In this document: positions 56,334 to 64,000 of the stretch, piece by piece
Numbering within the stretch: the first letter of the stretch is position 1
Layout of the letters: each line of letters opens with the position of its first letter
Assembly: GCF_014644555.1 (NCBI RefSeq)
Contig: NZ_BMKX01000012.1
Coordinates: 33,003-97,002 of the forward strand
DNA: 64,000 bases
Direction of reading: 5' to 3'
From: Glutamicibacter ardleyensis
GTDB taxonomy: Bacteria > Actinomycetota > Actinomycetes > Actinomycetales > Micrococcaceae
The notes under the pieces: generated by a model
What the model saw: the letters and a program-made list of their open reading frames with translations, nothing else
What the model was told of the DNA's origin: nothing
Database searches by the model: none
Made by a program: the position numbers and the translations under genes

Positions 56334-57548
56334 GTGAACGAAGTGATTTCGACCCTGCTCGCCGGCCTGATCGGCTTGGCCTTGGGACTAGTTGGGCTGG
56401 CCGCCTACCGCTTTTCGCAGCGGCGTGCCTCCGGGCTTCCCGATGTTGACGAACCGATACTGCCCGAAGGTGCCGCCTCGGTACTATCGGTCATTGGCCG
56501 AGCGTTTGTGATCCTGGATGACGTGGACGGCGTGGTTCGTGCCAACCCTGCCTCCTATGCTTATGGTCTGGTACGCGGACACACGCTGGTCCATGAGGAA
56601 CTGGCCACGTTAGTGCGTCAGGTACGCGCCGATGGGGTTATCGCCGAAAGCCAATATGAGCTGCAACGTGCCACCTTAGGTGCGGGACAACTAATCGTGC
56701 ATGTTCGTGTGGCCCCGCTAGGCGAAGAATATATCCTGCTGCTAGCCGATGATCGCACCGATATCACCCGCACCGAGGCGATGCGTAACGACTTTGTGGC
56801 GAACGTATCTCACGAGCTGAAGACCCCGGTCGGTGCGATGTCGTTGCTGGCTGAGGCAATCAATGACGGCGCGGATGACCCGGTTGCGGTACGCCGCTTC
56901 TCTACCCGTATGCAAAAGGAATCTAAACGTCTGGCAGCTTTGGTCCAGGACATTATCGAATTGTCCCGGCTACAGTCCAGTGATTCGATCCTGCACGGTG
57001 AGGACGTAGCGATCGAATCGGTAATCAGTGAGGCTGTTGATCGCAATAAGCTACTGGCCGAGGAAAAGGGAATCAGCATTACCGTGGGTGGGAAGCTCGA
57101 CGTGGCGATCCACGGCGACGGTGATCTGCTGATGACGGCCCTGCGTAACCTGATCGACAACGCGATCCGCTACTCGCCGCCAAATACTACCGTCGGGGTA
57201 GGGTTGCGTCAGCGCGATGGCTACGCACAGATTTCGGTCACCGACCAGGGCCCGGGGATCTCCGCCGAGGAACAGGAACGCGTCTTTGAACGCTTCTACC
57301 GGGTGGATGGTGCGCGTTCGAGGCAAACCGGCGGCACCGGCCTGGGGCTGAGCATCGTCAAGCACGTGCTCGCAAACCATGGCGGCGAAGTGTCGTTGTG
57401 GTCGCAGCCCGGACAGGGATCAACGTTCACACTCAGACTTCCCATAGTGGATGAAGAAGGGGCCGAGCCCTCGGAATTGGCCACCGATACGACGAATGAT
57501 AAAGCGAGCGCCACAAGCGTGGCGGATCGTGAAGGAGAACGCCGATGA
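56334..57548 (+). CDS. senX3: sensor histidine kinase of the phosphate two-component system
   Basis: 404 aa from a GTG at 56334. One N-terminal membrane helix (residues about 5-25) and a PAS-like domain (about 45-150: FVILDDVDGVVRANPASYAY). The H box is FVANVSHELKTPVGAMSL, the N box RNLIDNAIRYSPP, and G boxes DQGPGIS and GGTGLGLSIVKH complete the ATPase. The last 35 residues are acidic. It phosphorylates RegX3 when phosphate is low. Overlaps regX3 by 4 nt. Confidence 0.94.
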   Translation: MNEVISTLLAGLIGLALGLVGLAAYRFSQRRASGLPDVDEPILPEGAASVLSVIGRAFVILDDVDGVVRANPASYAYGLVRGHTLVHEELATLVRQVRADGVIAESQYELQRATLGAGQLIVHVRVAPLGEEYILLLADDRTDITRTEAMRNDFVANVSHELKTPVGAMSLLAEAINDGADDPVAVRRFSTRMQKESKRLAALVQDIIELSRLQSSDSILHGEDVAIESVISEAVDRNKLLAEEKGISITVGGKLDVAIHGDGDLLMTALRNLIDNAIRYSPPNTTVGVGLRQRDGYAQISVTDQGPGISAEEQERVFERFYRVDGARSRQTGGTGLGLSIVKHVLANHGGEVSLWSQPGQGSTFTLRLPIVDEEGAEPSELATDTTNDKASATSVADREGERR

Positions 57549-58225
57549 CCCGCATTTTGATCGTCGAGGACGAAGAGTCGCTCTCAGACCCACTTTCCTA
57601 CCTGTTGGAACGTGAAGGTTTTGAGGTGCGCATCGCCGACGACGGTATTGTGGCTGTCACCGATTTTGAGCGCCACGGCGCCGATCTGGTGCTGCTTGAC
57701 TTGATGCTTCCCGGACAGCCAGGCACCGAGGTGATTCGGCAGATCCGCGCCACCAGCCAAGTCCCTGTCATCATGCTCACCGCCAAGGATTCGGAAATCG
57801 ACAAGGTGGTGGGCCTTGAGCTCGGCGCGGATGACTACGTCACCAAGCCCTACTCCTCACGTGAACTCCTGGCTCGCATCCGTGCGGTACTTCGCCGTCA
57901 AGGTGAGGCCGAAGAATTGATCACCAATGTGGTCACCGCCGGCCCGGTACGCATGGACGTTGAACGCCATGTGGTCTCGGTGAGTAACGCCGAGGTAGCC
58001 ATGCCTTTGAAGGAGTTTGAGCTGCTAGAAATGTTACTGCGCAACGCCGGCCGGGTACTTACCCGTGGTCAGTTGATCGATCGCGTGTGGGGCAGTGATT
58101 ATGTGGGAGACACTAAAACTCTTGACGTGCATGTGAAGCGACTGCGTTCAAAGATTGAGGCGGATCCTGCGATACCGGAACACCTGGTAACCGTGCGTGG
58201 CCTCGGCTATAAGTTCGTAGCCTAA
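57545..58225 (+). CDS. regX3: response regulator of the phosphate two-component system
   Basis: 226 aa, ATG at 57545 (ATGA overlap with senX3). Receiver domain: acidic pair VEDEESLS, phospho-Asp in DLVLLDLMLPG, Thr and Lys in MLTAKDSE and YVTKPYSSRELLARI. OmpR-type winged helix at residues about 130-226: LKEFELLEMLLRNAGRVLTR, then VHVKRLRSKIE and VRGLGYKF. Activates pst and phosphatase genes on phosphate starvation. Ended by a long terminator. Confidence 0.95.
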   Translation: MTRILIVEDEESLSDPLSYLLEREGFEVRIADDGIVAVTDFERHGADLVLLDLMLPGQPGTEVIRQIRATSQVPVIMLTAKDSEIDKVVGLELGADDYVTKPYSSRELLARIRAVLRRQGEAEELITNVVTAGPVRMDVERHVVSVSNAEVAMPLKEFELLEMLLRNAGRVLTRGQLIDRVWGSDYVGDTKTLDVHVKRLRSKIEADPAIPEHLVTVRGLGYKFVA

Positions 58226-58251
58226 CCACCCGAGCAACACCGAGAAACAAC

Positions 58252-58311
58252 AAAGGCTTCGGTCTTCGACTGATTCACTCTAGGAGAGAATCGTCGAAGG
58301 CCGAAGCCTTT
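58252..58311. terminator. terminator after regX3
   Basis: AAAGGCTTCGG-t-CTTCGAC ... GTCGAAG-g-CCGAAGCCTTT then ATTTATT; between convergent genes. Confidence 0.85.
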
Positions 58312-58329
58312 ATTTATTGCTTGAATTGC

Positions 58330-58869
58330 TTAGTGGCCCGAGGTTGACTCGTGCTCGACCGGCTTCAGGTGCTCGGTAGTGGTTGAATCGTAACCGCCCG
58401 GAACGAAGTCACGGTATTCGGCGAGGGTGCCATCGACAACTGGAACGCTGAAGTTTACGTTTTCGCCGGCGGCGGTGAAGGTAGTCTCTGCATGCTCACC
58501 TGGTTTGACACCCAGCGAGGAGATGACTTTTTCGTTCTTGTCATCTTCAAGCTTGACGACCTGGTTGGCAGGAACATCGATGCTCACGGCTGCGGCTGAG
58601 CCGGCCTTGATCTGCACGCTGACTGCGCTATCTGAATCGTTGACTACCGAGCCGATGAGGCGAGCTTTGGAGTCGTCGGTGTTTGCGACGAACATCAGGT
58701 TGCGAACCTCGGCATTGGCAACATCAACATGGATGCCATCGGATGCGTTGTACTGGTCGGTAGTCGACTGCTGGTTGATGGCGCCACAGCTGGTGACACC
58801 GAATGCCAGGGCAGCCACGGCTAGGGACGTAGCGATACGACGTCCAGCGGTCATGCGTGCGGTGATCAC
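58330..58869 (-). CDS. conserved lipoprotein, unknown function
   Basis: 179 aa from the GTG at 58869, where AGGAG precedes at 8 nt; the frame to 58932 lacks a site. The signal peptide ends in lipobox GVTSC. The mature protein has a copper-chaperone/PCuAC-like or CHRD-like beta composition: VDVANAEVRNLMFVANTDDS, ARLIGSVVNDSDSAVSVQI, then EHAETTFTAAGENVNFSVPV and a His-containing end (STSGH). Similar lipoproteins lie next to regX3 and carD in relatives. Function not known. Confidence 0.75.
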   Translation of the reverse strand: MITARMTAGRRIATSLAVAALAFGVTSCGAINQQSTTDQYNASDGIHVDVANAEVRNLMFVANTDDSKARLIGSVVNDSDSAVSVQIKAGSAAAVSIDVPANQVVKLEDDKNEKVISSLGVKPGEHAETTFTAAGENVNFSVPVVDGTLAEYRDFVPGGYDSTTTEHLKPVEHESTSGH

Positions 58870-59217
58870 GGCACTAACTCCTCGGTGAGAATAATGAGTT
58901 GCGGATTCGCGGCCATTTTCGGTGTTCCGCACCCAAGGCGCGGGGGAACACGAAGACCACGACTAGTACTAAGCCTAACCGTAATTCGGCTTAGAACGTG
59001 ATTTAGCGACGTGCAACACATCGATTTCGACAAGTTGTAGTAGGTTGTTGCGGTTTGTGGGAAAGGGGTGGTCCGCTCAACCTGTTAACTTCATACCACG
59101 TTTCTCCCGCAAGTGGAAGAGGTTCTTCCGCGTCTTTTCGGGGTTATTTGGGCCATAGTGAAGATTTTCGCAAGCCTGCTCGTGGTAGACTGGGAGGTGG
59201 GAAAGGGGTTTATTCAC
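58870..59217. other. divergent promoter region between lipoprotein gene and carD
   Basis: Contains a short inverted repeat (CTAAGCC/GGCTTAG, 58969-58994) and a TAGACT hexamer at 59186 followed by the purine-rich leader GGGAGGTGGGAAAGGGG before carD. No ORF supported. Confidence 0.45.
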
Positions 59218-59703
59218 ATGGTTTTTGAGGTTGGCGAGACTGTTGTCTACCCGCACCACGGCGCGGCAATGATCGAAGAGATCAAAATGCGCAAGATCAA
59301 GGGCGAAGAGAAAATGTATCTCAAGCTCAAAGTGGCTCAGGGCGACCTGACCATTGAGGTTCCAGCAGAGAACGTTGATCTGGTTGGCGTGCGTGACGTG
59401 GTAGGTCAGGAAGGCTTGGACCATGTGTTCGATGTCCTTCGTGCTGAATTTACTGAAGAGCCGACCAACTGGTCGCGCCGTTACAAGGCAAACTTGGAAA
59501 AGCTAGCCTCCGGTGATGTCATCAAGGTGGCAGAGGTCGTTCGCGACCTTTGGCGTCGTGAGAATGACCGTGGCCTGTCCGCAGGCGAAAAGCGTATGCT
59601 CTCCAAAGCCCGTCAGGTATTGATCAGCGAATTGGCTCTGGCCAAGGACCTGGATGAAACCAAGGCAGAAGTTCTACTGGACGAAGTTTTGGCTTCCGCC
59701 TAA
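59218..59703 (+). CDS. carD: CarD-family RNA polymerase-binding regulator
   Basis: 161 aa from the ATG at 59218 with GGAAAGGGG upstream; the frame to 59113 is not needed. RNAP-interacting domain at residues about 1-55 ([30 protein letters not shown]), then the helical DNA-binding domain with the conserved Trp ([19 protein letters not shown]) and [20 protein letters not shown]. It binds the RNA polymerase beta subunit and stabilizes open complexes at rRNA and housekeeping promoters. Upstream of ispDF, as in most Actinobacteria. Confidence 0.96.
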   Translation: MVFEVGETVVYPHHGAAMIEEIKMRKIKGEEKMYLKLKVAQGDLTIEVPAENVDLVGVRDVVGQEGLDHVFDVLRAEFTEEPTNWSRRYKANLEKLASGDVIKVAEVVRDLWRRENDRGLSAGEKRMLSKARQVLISELALAKDLDETKAEVLLDEVLASA

Positions 59704-59782
59704 ATTTTGTTAAGTCAGTAGCAGCAGATGCTTAAAGACAATTAACCGTGGGACGCCGCAAAGCGACCCACGGTTTAGTCAT

Positions 59783-59811
59783 TTAATCAGTTCCGCGTTG
59801 CGCGATAGGCT
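59783..59811 (+). promoter_or_regulatory. leaderless promoter of ispDF
   Basis: TTAATC (59783-59788), 17 nt, TAGGCT (59806-59811), then 7 nt to the GTG at 59819. Confidence 0.55.
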
Positions 59812-59818
59812 GAGCCTC

Positions 59819-61060
59819 GTGAGCGAGCAACAAGAACAATCTGTAGCAGTAATCCTCGTGGCAGCAGGGACGGGAACCCGTCTAGGTGCCGGGATGCCCA
59901 AAGCGTTAGTGCAGGTGCGCGGAAAATCTTTAGCCGAGCACGCATTAGATAGCATGCTTTGTGTTCCTCAGGTCAAAGAAATTATCGTGGTGGTACCCCC
60001 GGAGGATTCCCGGCTGACCGAGAGACTATCCGGCTATCCGCAGCTGGTGCGCACGGTCCCCGGAGGAAGCAGCCGAGCTGCCTCAGTACGTAAGGGTCTT
60101 GCCAAGGTGAGCGCGGACGTCAGTCACATTCTGGTGCATGACGCTGCACGAGCCTTCGCACCTGTTGCCCAATATGAGTTAATCCTTGCTGAACTGGGTA
60201 AGCCCGGTGTGCAAGCGGTCATCCCTGCATTGGCGGTTACTGACACCATCAGTGTGGTGGCCAGCGACCCAGAGACCGGCAGTCAGATCGTGGTTCAGAC
60301 CCCGGACCGAAGTACTCTGCGTGCGGTACAAACTCCGCAAGGATTTGCCGCGCAAACTCTGCTGGCAGCTCACTCACGACTGGATCATTACAGCCTTAAG
60401 GATTTAGAGCGAGTCACCGACGATGCGTCGATTGTTCGCGCCTGTGACATCGAAGTACATATTGTTCCCGGCGACGCGCGGTCACTCAAGGTCACCCACC
60501 CAGAGGATCTAGATGCGGTCAACCGGCTATTCGAGCCAGCACAGCGGAATCAACTGGAGCAAAACATGGTCATCCCACGTATCGGCAACGGCATCGATGT
60601 TCACGCGGTCAGCACCGATCCGACACGACAAATGTGGCTTGCGGGGCTGTTCTTCCCAGATGACATTGGGTTATCCGGGCATTCGGATGGGGACGCGGTA
60701 GCCCACGCAGCCTGCGACGCATTGTTCTCCGCCAGCGGTATAGGTGATCTAGGCACGCACTTCGGGGTGGATCGACCAGAATTTGCTGGTGCCAGCGGTG
60801 TGAGCCTGCTTGCAGAAGCCGCACGCCTAGTTCGCGAGGCGGGATTCGAAATTGGGAACGTCGCAGTACAGTTTGTGGCCCGCAGACCACGCTTCGCGGC
60901 CCGCCGCGAGGAAGCTAACCAATTGCTTTCCGACGTGCTTGGTGCCCCGGTGAGCGTCACCGCAACAACGAGCGACGGATTGGGCTACGAAGGTGAAGGA
61001 ATCGGGGTCACCGCGTATGCCACTGCACTGGTCTATCCGGTGGTTCCAGAGGGCCAGTAG
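59819..61060 (+). CDS. ispDF: bifunctional IspD/IspF (MEP isoprenoid pathway)
   Basis: 413 aa from the GTG at 59819, with a leaderless promoter. Residues about 1-235 are IspD, MEP cytidylyltransferase: [29 protein letters not shown] and [12 protein letters not shown]. Residues about 245-405 are IspF, MECDP synthase: [11 protein letters not shown] (metal Asp/His), [19 protein letters not shown] and [16 protein letters not shown]. It catalyses the third and fifth steps of isoprenoid precursor synthesis in one chain. Fused IspDF occurs in many bacteria and is common here. Confidence 0.95.
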   Translation: MSEQQEQSVAVILVAAGTGTRLGAGMPKALVQVRGKSLAEHALDSMLCVPQVKEIIVVVPPEDSRLTERLSGYPQLVRTVPGGSSRAASVRKGLAKVSADVSHILVHDAARAFAPVAQYELILAELGKPGVQAVIPALAVTDTISVVASDPETGSQIVVQTPDRSTLRAVQTPQGFAAQTLLAAHSRLDHYSLKDLERVTDDASIVRACDIEVHIVPGDARSLKVTHPEDLDAVNRLFEPAQRNQLEQNMVIPRIGNGIDVHAVSTDPTRQMWLAGLFFPDDIGLSGHSDGDAVAHAACDALFSASGIGDLGTHFGVDRPEFAGASGVSLLAEAARLVREAGFEIGNVAVQFVARRPRFAARREEANQLLSDVLGAPVSVTATTSDGLGYEGEGIGVTAYATALVYPVVPEGQ

Positions 61061-61129
61061 TCAACACTTCGATGCGTTCCTTATCGCATCCCTGCACAAC
61101 CATGGGTTTCTTCGGATAACCTTAAAGAT

Positions 61130-62581
61130 GTGAGCCTGCGATTTTATGACACCAAGACTGCGTCCGTACGAGACTTTAAGCCGTTAACCGACGGCGAAGT
61201 GAAGTTGTACTACTGTGGCGCAACCGTGCAGGGAATGCCGCACGTGGGTCACGTGCGTAGTGCTATTGCCTATGACATCTTGGTCCGTTGGCTCGAATAC
61301 CGTGGATTTAACGTCACCACCGTGCGTAACGTCACGGATATCGATGACAAGATTCTGGAAAAGTCGGCGAACTCCTTCGCCGACGGCTTTACCGCTGATC
61401 AGCATTACCAGCCACGCGAAGCCTGGTACGCGCTGGCCTACCGCTTTGAACAAGAATTTGCTAACGCTTATGCGGCACTTGGGGTACGCAGACCAACTTA
61501 CGAGCCACGTGCAACCGGGCATATTACGGAAATGCATGAGCTGATCGAAACGTTGATCTCCCGGGGGCATGCCTACCCGGCGACCGATCACTCCGGGGAT
61601 GTGTACTTCGACGTGCGTTCCTTCGAAGCCTACGGTTCATTGACCCGACAGAAGATTGATGACATGCAGGCTGCAACCGACGCAGATCCGCGTGGCAAGC
61701 GGGACCCGCGTGACTTCGCACTGTGGAAGGGGCATAAGGAAAGCGACCCGATCACCGCATCATGGACCAGCCCATGGGGACGTGGACGTCCCGGATGGCA
61801 CTTGGAATGCTCGGCCATGGCGGCTAAATATCTCGGTACTCACTTCGACATTCATGGTGGGGGACTAGACCTACGCTTCCCGCATCACGAAAACGAGTTG
61901 GCACAGTCAACTGCCGCCGGCCAAGGATTTGCCAACTACTGGATGCACAACGGCATGGTCACCTATGCCGGAGAAAAGATGAGCAAGTCCATTGGCAATA
62001 CGATTTCTCCGGAAGAAATGTTGCAGTTGGCCGAAGCCCGAGTCGTTCGATACTTCCTGGGTCAGGCTCAATACCGTTCACAGTTGGATTACCGCCCAGA
62101 CTCGCTGACCGAGGCAGCCGCCGCGGTAGAACGTATCGATACTTTCATTTCTAACGCTAACTACCGGGCAGCAAACACCGATAGCACGGTGCAAGCAACC
62201 TCGGTGCCCGAAGCCTTCGGTGCGGCGATGGACGATGACCTCAACGTGCCCATGGCGCTGGCCGCATTACACGAAGCGGTGCGCCGCGGAAATGCCGGGC
62301 TGGATGCGAATGATGACGCAATCGTGTTCGAAGCCCTCGGCCAGGTGCTGGCCATGACTGAAGTTCTTGGACTTGATGATGCACGTAGCAGCTCCAACGC
62401 TGCGCACAGCGCGGAAGCGGAAGTGTTAGACACTCTGATCCAAGCGCAACTAGCGGAGCGAACTCAAGCGCGAGCCGCGAAAGACTGGGCGCGTTCGGAT
62501 GCTATTCGAGACGCGCTGGCTTCCGCGGGTATTACCGTTGCTGATTCAGCCGACGGTGCCCGCTGGACACTGACCAAATAA
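61130..62581 (+). CDS. cysS: cysteinyl-tRNA synthetase
   Basis: 483 aa from the GTG at 61130; TAACCT 7 nt upstream suggests leaderless translation. Class I synthetase: zinc Cys in YYCGATVQGMPHVGHVRSA with the HIGH-type HVGH, zinc ligands in WHLECSAMAAKYLG and GGGLDLRFPHHENELAQS, and KMSKS in GEKMSKSIGN. The C-terminal helical anticodon-binding domain includes AKDWARSDAIRDALASAG. It charges tRNA-Cys. Confidence 0.96.
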   Translation: MSLRFYDTKTASVRDFKPLTDGEVKLYYCGATVQGMPHVGHVRSAIAYDILVRWLEYRGFNVTTVRNVTDIDDKILEKSANSFADGFTADQHYQPREAWYALAYRFEQEFANAYAALGVRRPTYEPRATGHITEMHELIETLISRGHAYPATDHSGDVYFDVRSFEAYGSLTRQKIDDMQAATDADPRGKRDPRDFALWKGHKESDPITASWTSPWGRGRPGWHLECSAMAAKYLGTHFDIHGGGLDLRFPHHENELAQSTAAGQGFANYWMHNGMVTYAGEKMSKSIGNTISPEEMLQLAEARVVRYFLGQAQYRSQLDYRPDSLTEAAAAVERIDTFISNANYRAANTDSTVQATSVPEAFGAAMDDDLNVPMALAALHEAVRRGNAGLDANDDAIVFEALGQVLAMTEVLGLDDARSSSNAAHSAEAEVLDTLIQAQLAERTQARAAKDWARSDAIRDALASAGITVADSADGARWTLTK

Positions 62582-62627
62582 CCGCACCCGCGGCCAATAT
62601 AAGAATTTATAACAAAGGACAGATCAA

Positions 62628-63611
62628 ATGAGTACTCCTCAAGAACGCGCGGGAGCGGTTCGTAAGGGCAAAAAGGGCCCAACTAAGGGCAGTGGCGGCA
62701 AGGGCCGTCGTTCCCTAGAGGGCAAGGGCCCCACCCCGAAAGCCGAGGATCGTCCTTACCACAAGGCATACCGCACCAAGGAGCTGGCCGAACGTGCTGC
62801 TAACAAGCGCACCGCAGCTAAGCGCAACGACCGCATCAAGGTTAATGCGGAAATGGTTACCGGCCGTAACTCGGTTGTTGAAGCTTTGCGCGCTGGAATT
62901 CCAGCCAAGGCGTTGCACGTTGCTATTCGTATCGAGGTTGATGACCGCGTACGTGAGTCGTTGAAGCTTGCTAACGAGCTTGGCATCCCATTGATGGAAG
63001 CAAACAAGGTAGAACTTGAGCGGATGACCGACGGTGCAATCCACCAGGGCCTCGCCCTGCAGATCCCACCGTATGAGTACAAGGATGCCGTACAGCTGGC
63101 ACAGAAATCCGTGAAGGATTATGCCCGCGGCTACAAGCGCACCCAGCCACTGTTCATTGCTTTGGACGGTATTACCGATCCTCGTAACCTTGGCGCCATC
63201 ATTCGTTCCGCCTCGGCCTTCGGCGCTGACGGTGTGATCATCCCAGAACGTCGCAGTGTCGGGATGACCGCTTCGGCTTGGAAGACCAGTGCTGGTGCTG
63301 CGGTACGCGTACCAGTTGCTAAGTGCAGCAACCTGACCAATGCCTTGAAAGAAATCAAGTCTGCCGGAATCTTCGTGATTGGTCTGGACGCTGGCGGCAA
63401 TATGGATCTGCCAAATCTGGAACTAGCCACCGGTCCACTGTGCATCGTTGTCGGTTCCGAAGGTAAGGGCCTATCCCGCTTGGTTCGCGAAAATTGCGAT
63501 GCGATCGTTTCGATCCCTATCGACTCCGCGATGGAGTCATTGAACGCTTCGATGGCTGTGGGCATCTCTCTATACGAGGTTTCTCGTTTGCGTAACGCCG
63601 AAAGCAAGTAA
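62628..63611 (+). CDS. rlmB: 23S rRNA (guanosine-2'-O-)-methyltransferase RlmB (SpoU/TrmH family)
   Basis: 327 aa, ATG at 62628 with AAGGA upstream. A basic N-terminal extension (residues 1-75, KGKKGPTKGSGGKGRRSLEG) precedes the L30e-like substrate domain (VTGRNSVVEALRAGIPAKAL) and the SPOUT knot: motif 1 ALDGITDPRNLGAIIRSASAF, motif 2 CIVVGSEGKGLSRLV, motif 3 IPIDSAMESLNASMAVGISLYE. It methylates a guanosine of 23S rRNA (G2251 in E. coli). Ends the ispDF-cysS-rlmB series. Confidence 0.93.
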   Translation: MSTPQERAGAVRKGKKGPTKGSGGKGRRSLEGKGPTPKAEDRPYHKAYRTKELAERAANKRTAAKRNDRIKVNAEMVTGRNSVVEALRAGIPAKALHVAIRIEVDDRVRESLKLANELGIPLMEANKVELERMTDGAIHQGLALQIPPYEYKDAVQLAQKSVKDYARGYKRTQPLFIALDGITDPRNLGAIIRSASAFGADGVIIPERRSVGMTASAWKTSAGAAVRVPVAKCSNLTNALKEIKSAGIFVIGLDAGGNMDLPNLELATGPLCIVVGSEGKGLSRLVRENCDAIVSIPIDSAMESLNASMAVGISLYEVSRLRNAESK

Positions 63612-63624
63612 GCGCATAAATTAC

Positions 63625-63670
63625 AGTTGGGCTGGTTTCCCCGTCATTTGACGGGGAAACCAGCCCAACT
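63625..63670. terminator. terminator after rlmB
   Basis: A perfect 20-bp stem beginning AGTTGGGCTGGTTTCC with loop CATTTG, then ACTTTAACC. Confidence 0.85.
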
Positions 63671-63901
63671 ACTTTAACCGTGAGCTGCTTCATAAGAAAC
63701 TTTTTTGCCAATTGCGCCAAGCTAAGAGACCGAATGCCCAAGAATTTCCCGGAAGCGCGGGGAACTCTGGATGAATAGCTGATGTAATGGACGATTTTGC
63801 GTTCACCCGCAAGACGTGTAGAGTTACTTCTCGCGCCGCTTGAACGGATTGCCCGCAAGGGATAGGAATTCAAGGGACGTGAACAAGTCGGAAACATCGA
63901 G
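63671..63901. other. upstream region of a predicted rRNA operon
   Basis: No supported gene on either strand. AT-rich patches may act as upstream promoter elements. Confidence 0.4.
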
Positions 63902-63929
63902 TTGACAATAGTCAACAAGGTGGTAAGCT
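63902..63929 (+). promoter_or_regulatory. strong promoter, probably of an rRNA operon
   Basis: TTGACA (63902-63907), 16 nt, TAAGCT (63924-63929). The leader that follows ends GTGTCGAGAGTGTTTGTTGTTTG, like the pre-16S leaders of Micrococcaceae, which continue into a TTTGAGAACTC-type sequence. The 16S gene itself would lie beyond the window. Confidence 0.6.
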
Positions 63930-64000
63930 TGTAAAGTTGTTCCGGAGCGAAGCAGTCACCGAGTTTTGGTGGTTGTGGTGTCGAGAGTGTTTGTTGTTTG

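Noticed and set aside
63517..63918. 133-codon minus-strand frame at the window end
   Set aside because: It overlaps rlmB and its terminator and includes the rRNA-type promoter region; no family resemblance.

Overview
The window looks like chromosome of a moderately low-GC actinobacterium of the Micrococcaceae (Glutamicibacter/Arthrobacter type). Supporting signs are the blocks carD-ispDF-cysS-rlmB, phoU/senX3-regX3-gpmA and tmk-holB, small actinobacterial families (DUF4193, DUF2516), GTP-dependent PEP carboxykinase, frequent GTG starts, and many start codons with a -10 hexamer only 6-7 nt upstream (leaderless transcripts). The genus is an inference.

Layout. 1-2.2 kb: a YhgE/Pip-type membrane protein and a degenerate ABC-ATPase-like protein behind a 34-bp palindromic operator. 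2.4-4.3 kb: a secreted ExeM/NucH-type nuclease. 4.5-10.6 kb: a beta-glucoside/cellobiose-type operon (binding lipoprotein, two permeases, GH1 glucosidase, LacI regulator) with LacI-type operators, one of which is also a perfect TGTGA-N6-TCACA CRP/GlxR site. 10.7-13.3 kb: two tRNA-Arg(ACG) genes and pckG. 13.3-17.2 kb: two exporters, a PadR regulator and an alpha/beta hydrolase. 17.2-20.9 kb: hmp, nsrR, a small conserved protein and manB. 21-28.9 kb: a RecQ-type helicase with a PRTase-like tail, small proteins, tRNA-Ser(GCT), an S9 peptidase and a large FAD/NAD(P) protein.

Two mobile elements sit at 3' ends of tRNA genes. Element 1 (28.95-31.43 kb, tRNA-Ser(TGA)) is a fossil prophage. A 21-bp attachment duplication, matching arm-type repeats and a deletion scar joining the 3' end of an endolysin to the 3' end of an integrase remain, together with four small, mostly membrane or secreted, genes. 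Element 2 (37.18-48.55 kb, tRNA-Thr(CGT)) is bounded by a perfect 50-bp repeat. It carries an apparently intact tyrosine integrase, an XRE regulator divergent from an excisionase-like gene, and a run of small overlapping genes that includes a DNA-binding replication protein with internal 21-bp-spaced iterons beside an AT-rich stretch (lambda-O-like origin). It also carries a Panacea-type toxin-antitoxin pair, a GNAT enzyme, a tRNA-Ile-like gene and unknown cargo. I see no capsid, terminase, portal or tail gene, so it resembles a phage satellite or PICI-like island. It is the best candidate for an undescribed system.

Between and after the elements lies core metabolism: quinone oxidoreductase, cstA-ybdD, aldo/keto reductase (31.5-36.6 kb); a secreted TAP-type peptidase, holB-tmk, a cystathionine gamma-synthase-family enzyme, DUF2516, gpmA, DUF4193, phoU, senX3-regX3, a lipoprotein, carD, ispDF, cysS, rlmB (48.7-63.6 kb). 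The last 100 bases contain a strong promoter and what looks like the leader of an rRNA operon starting beyond the window. Coordinates and starts were read by eye; promoter and operator calls are pattern matches without experimental support.
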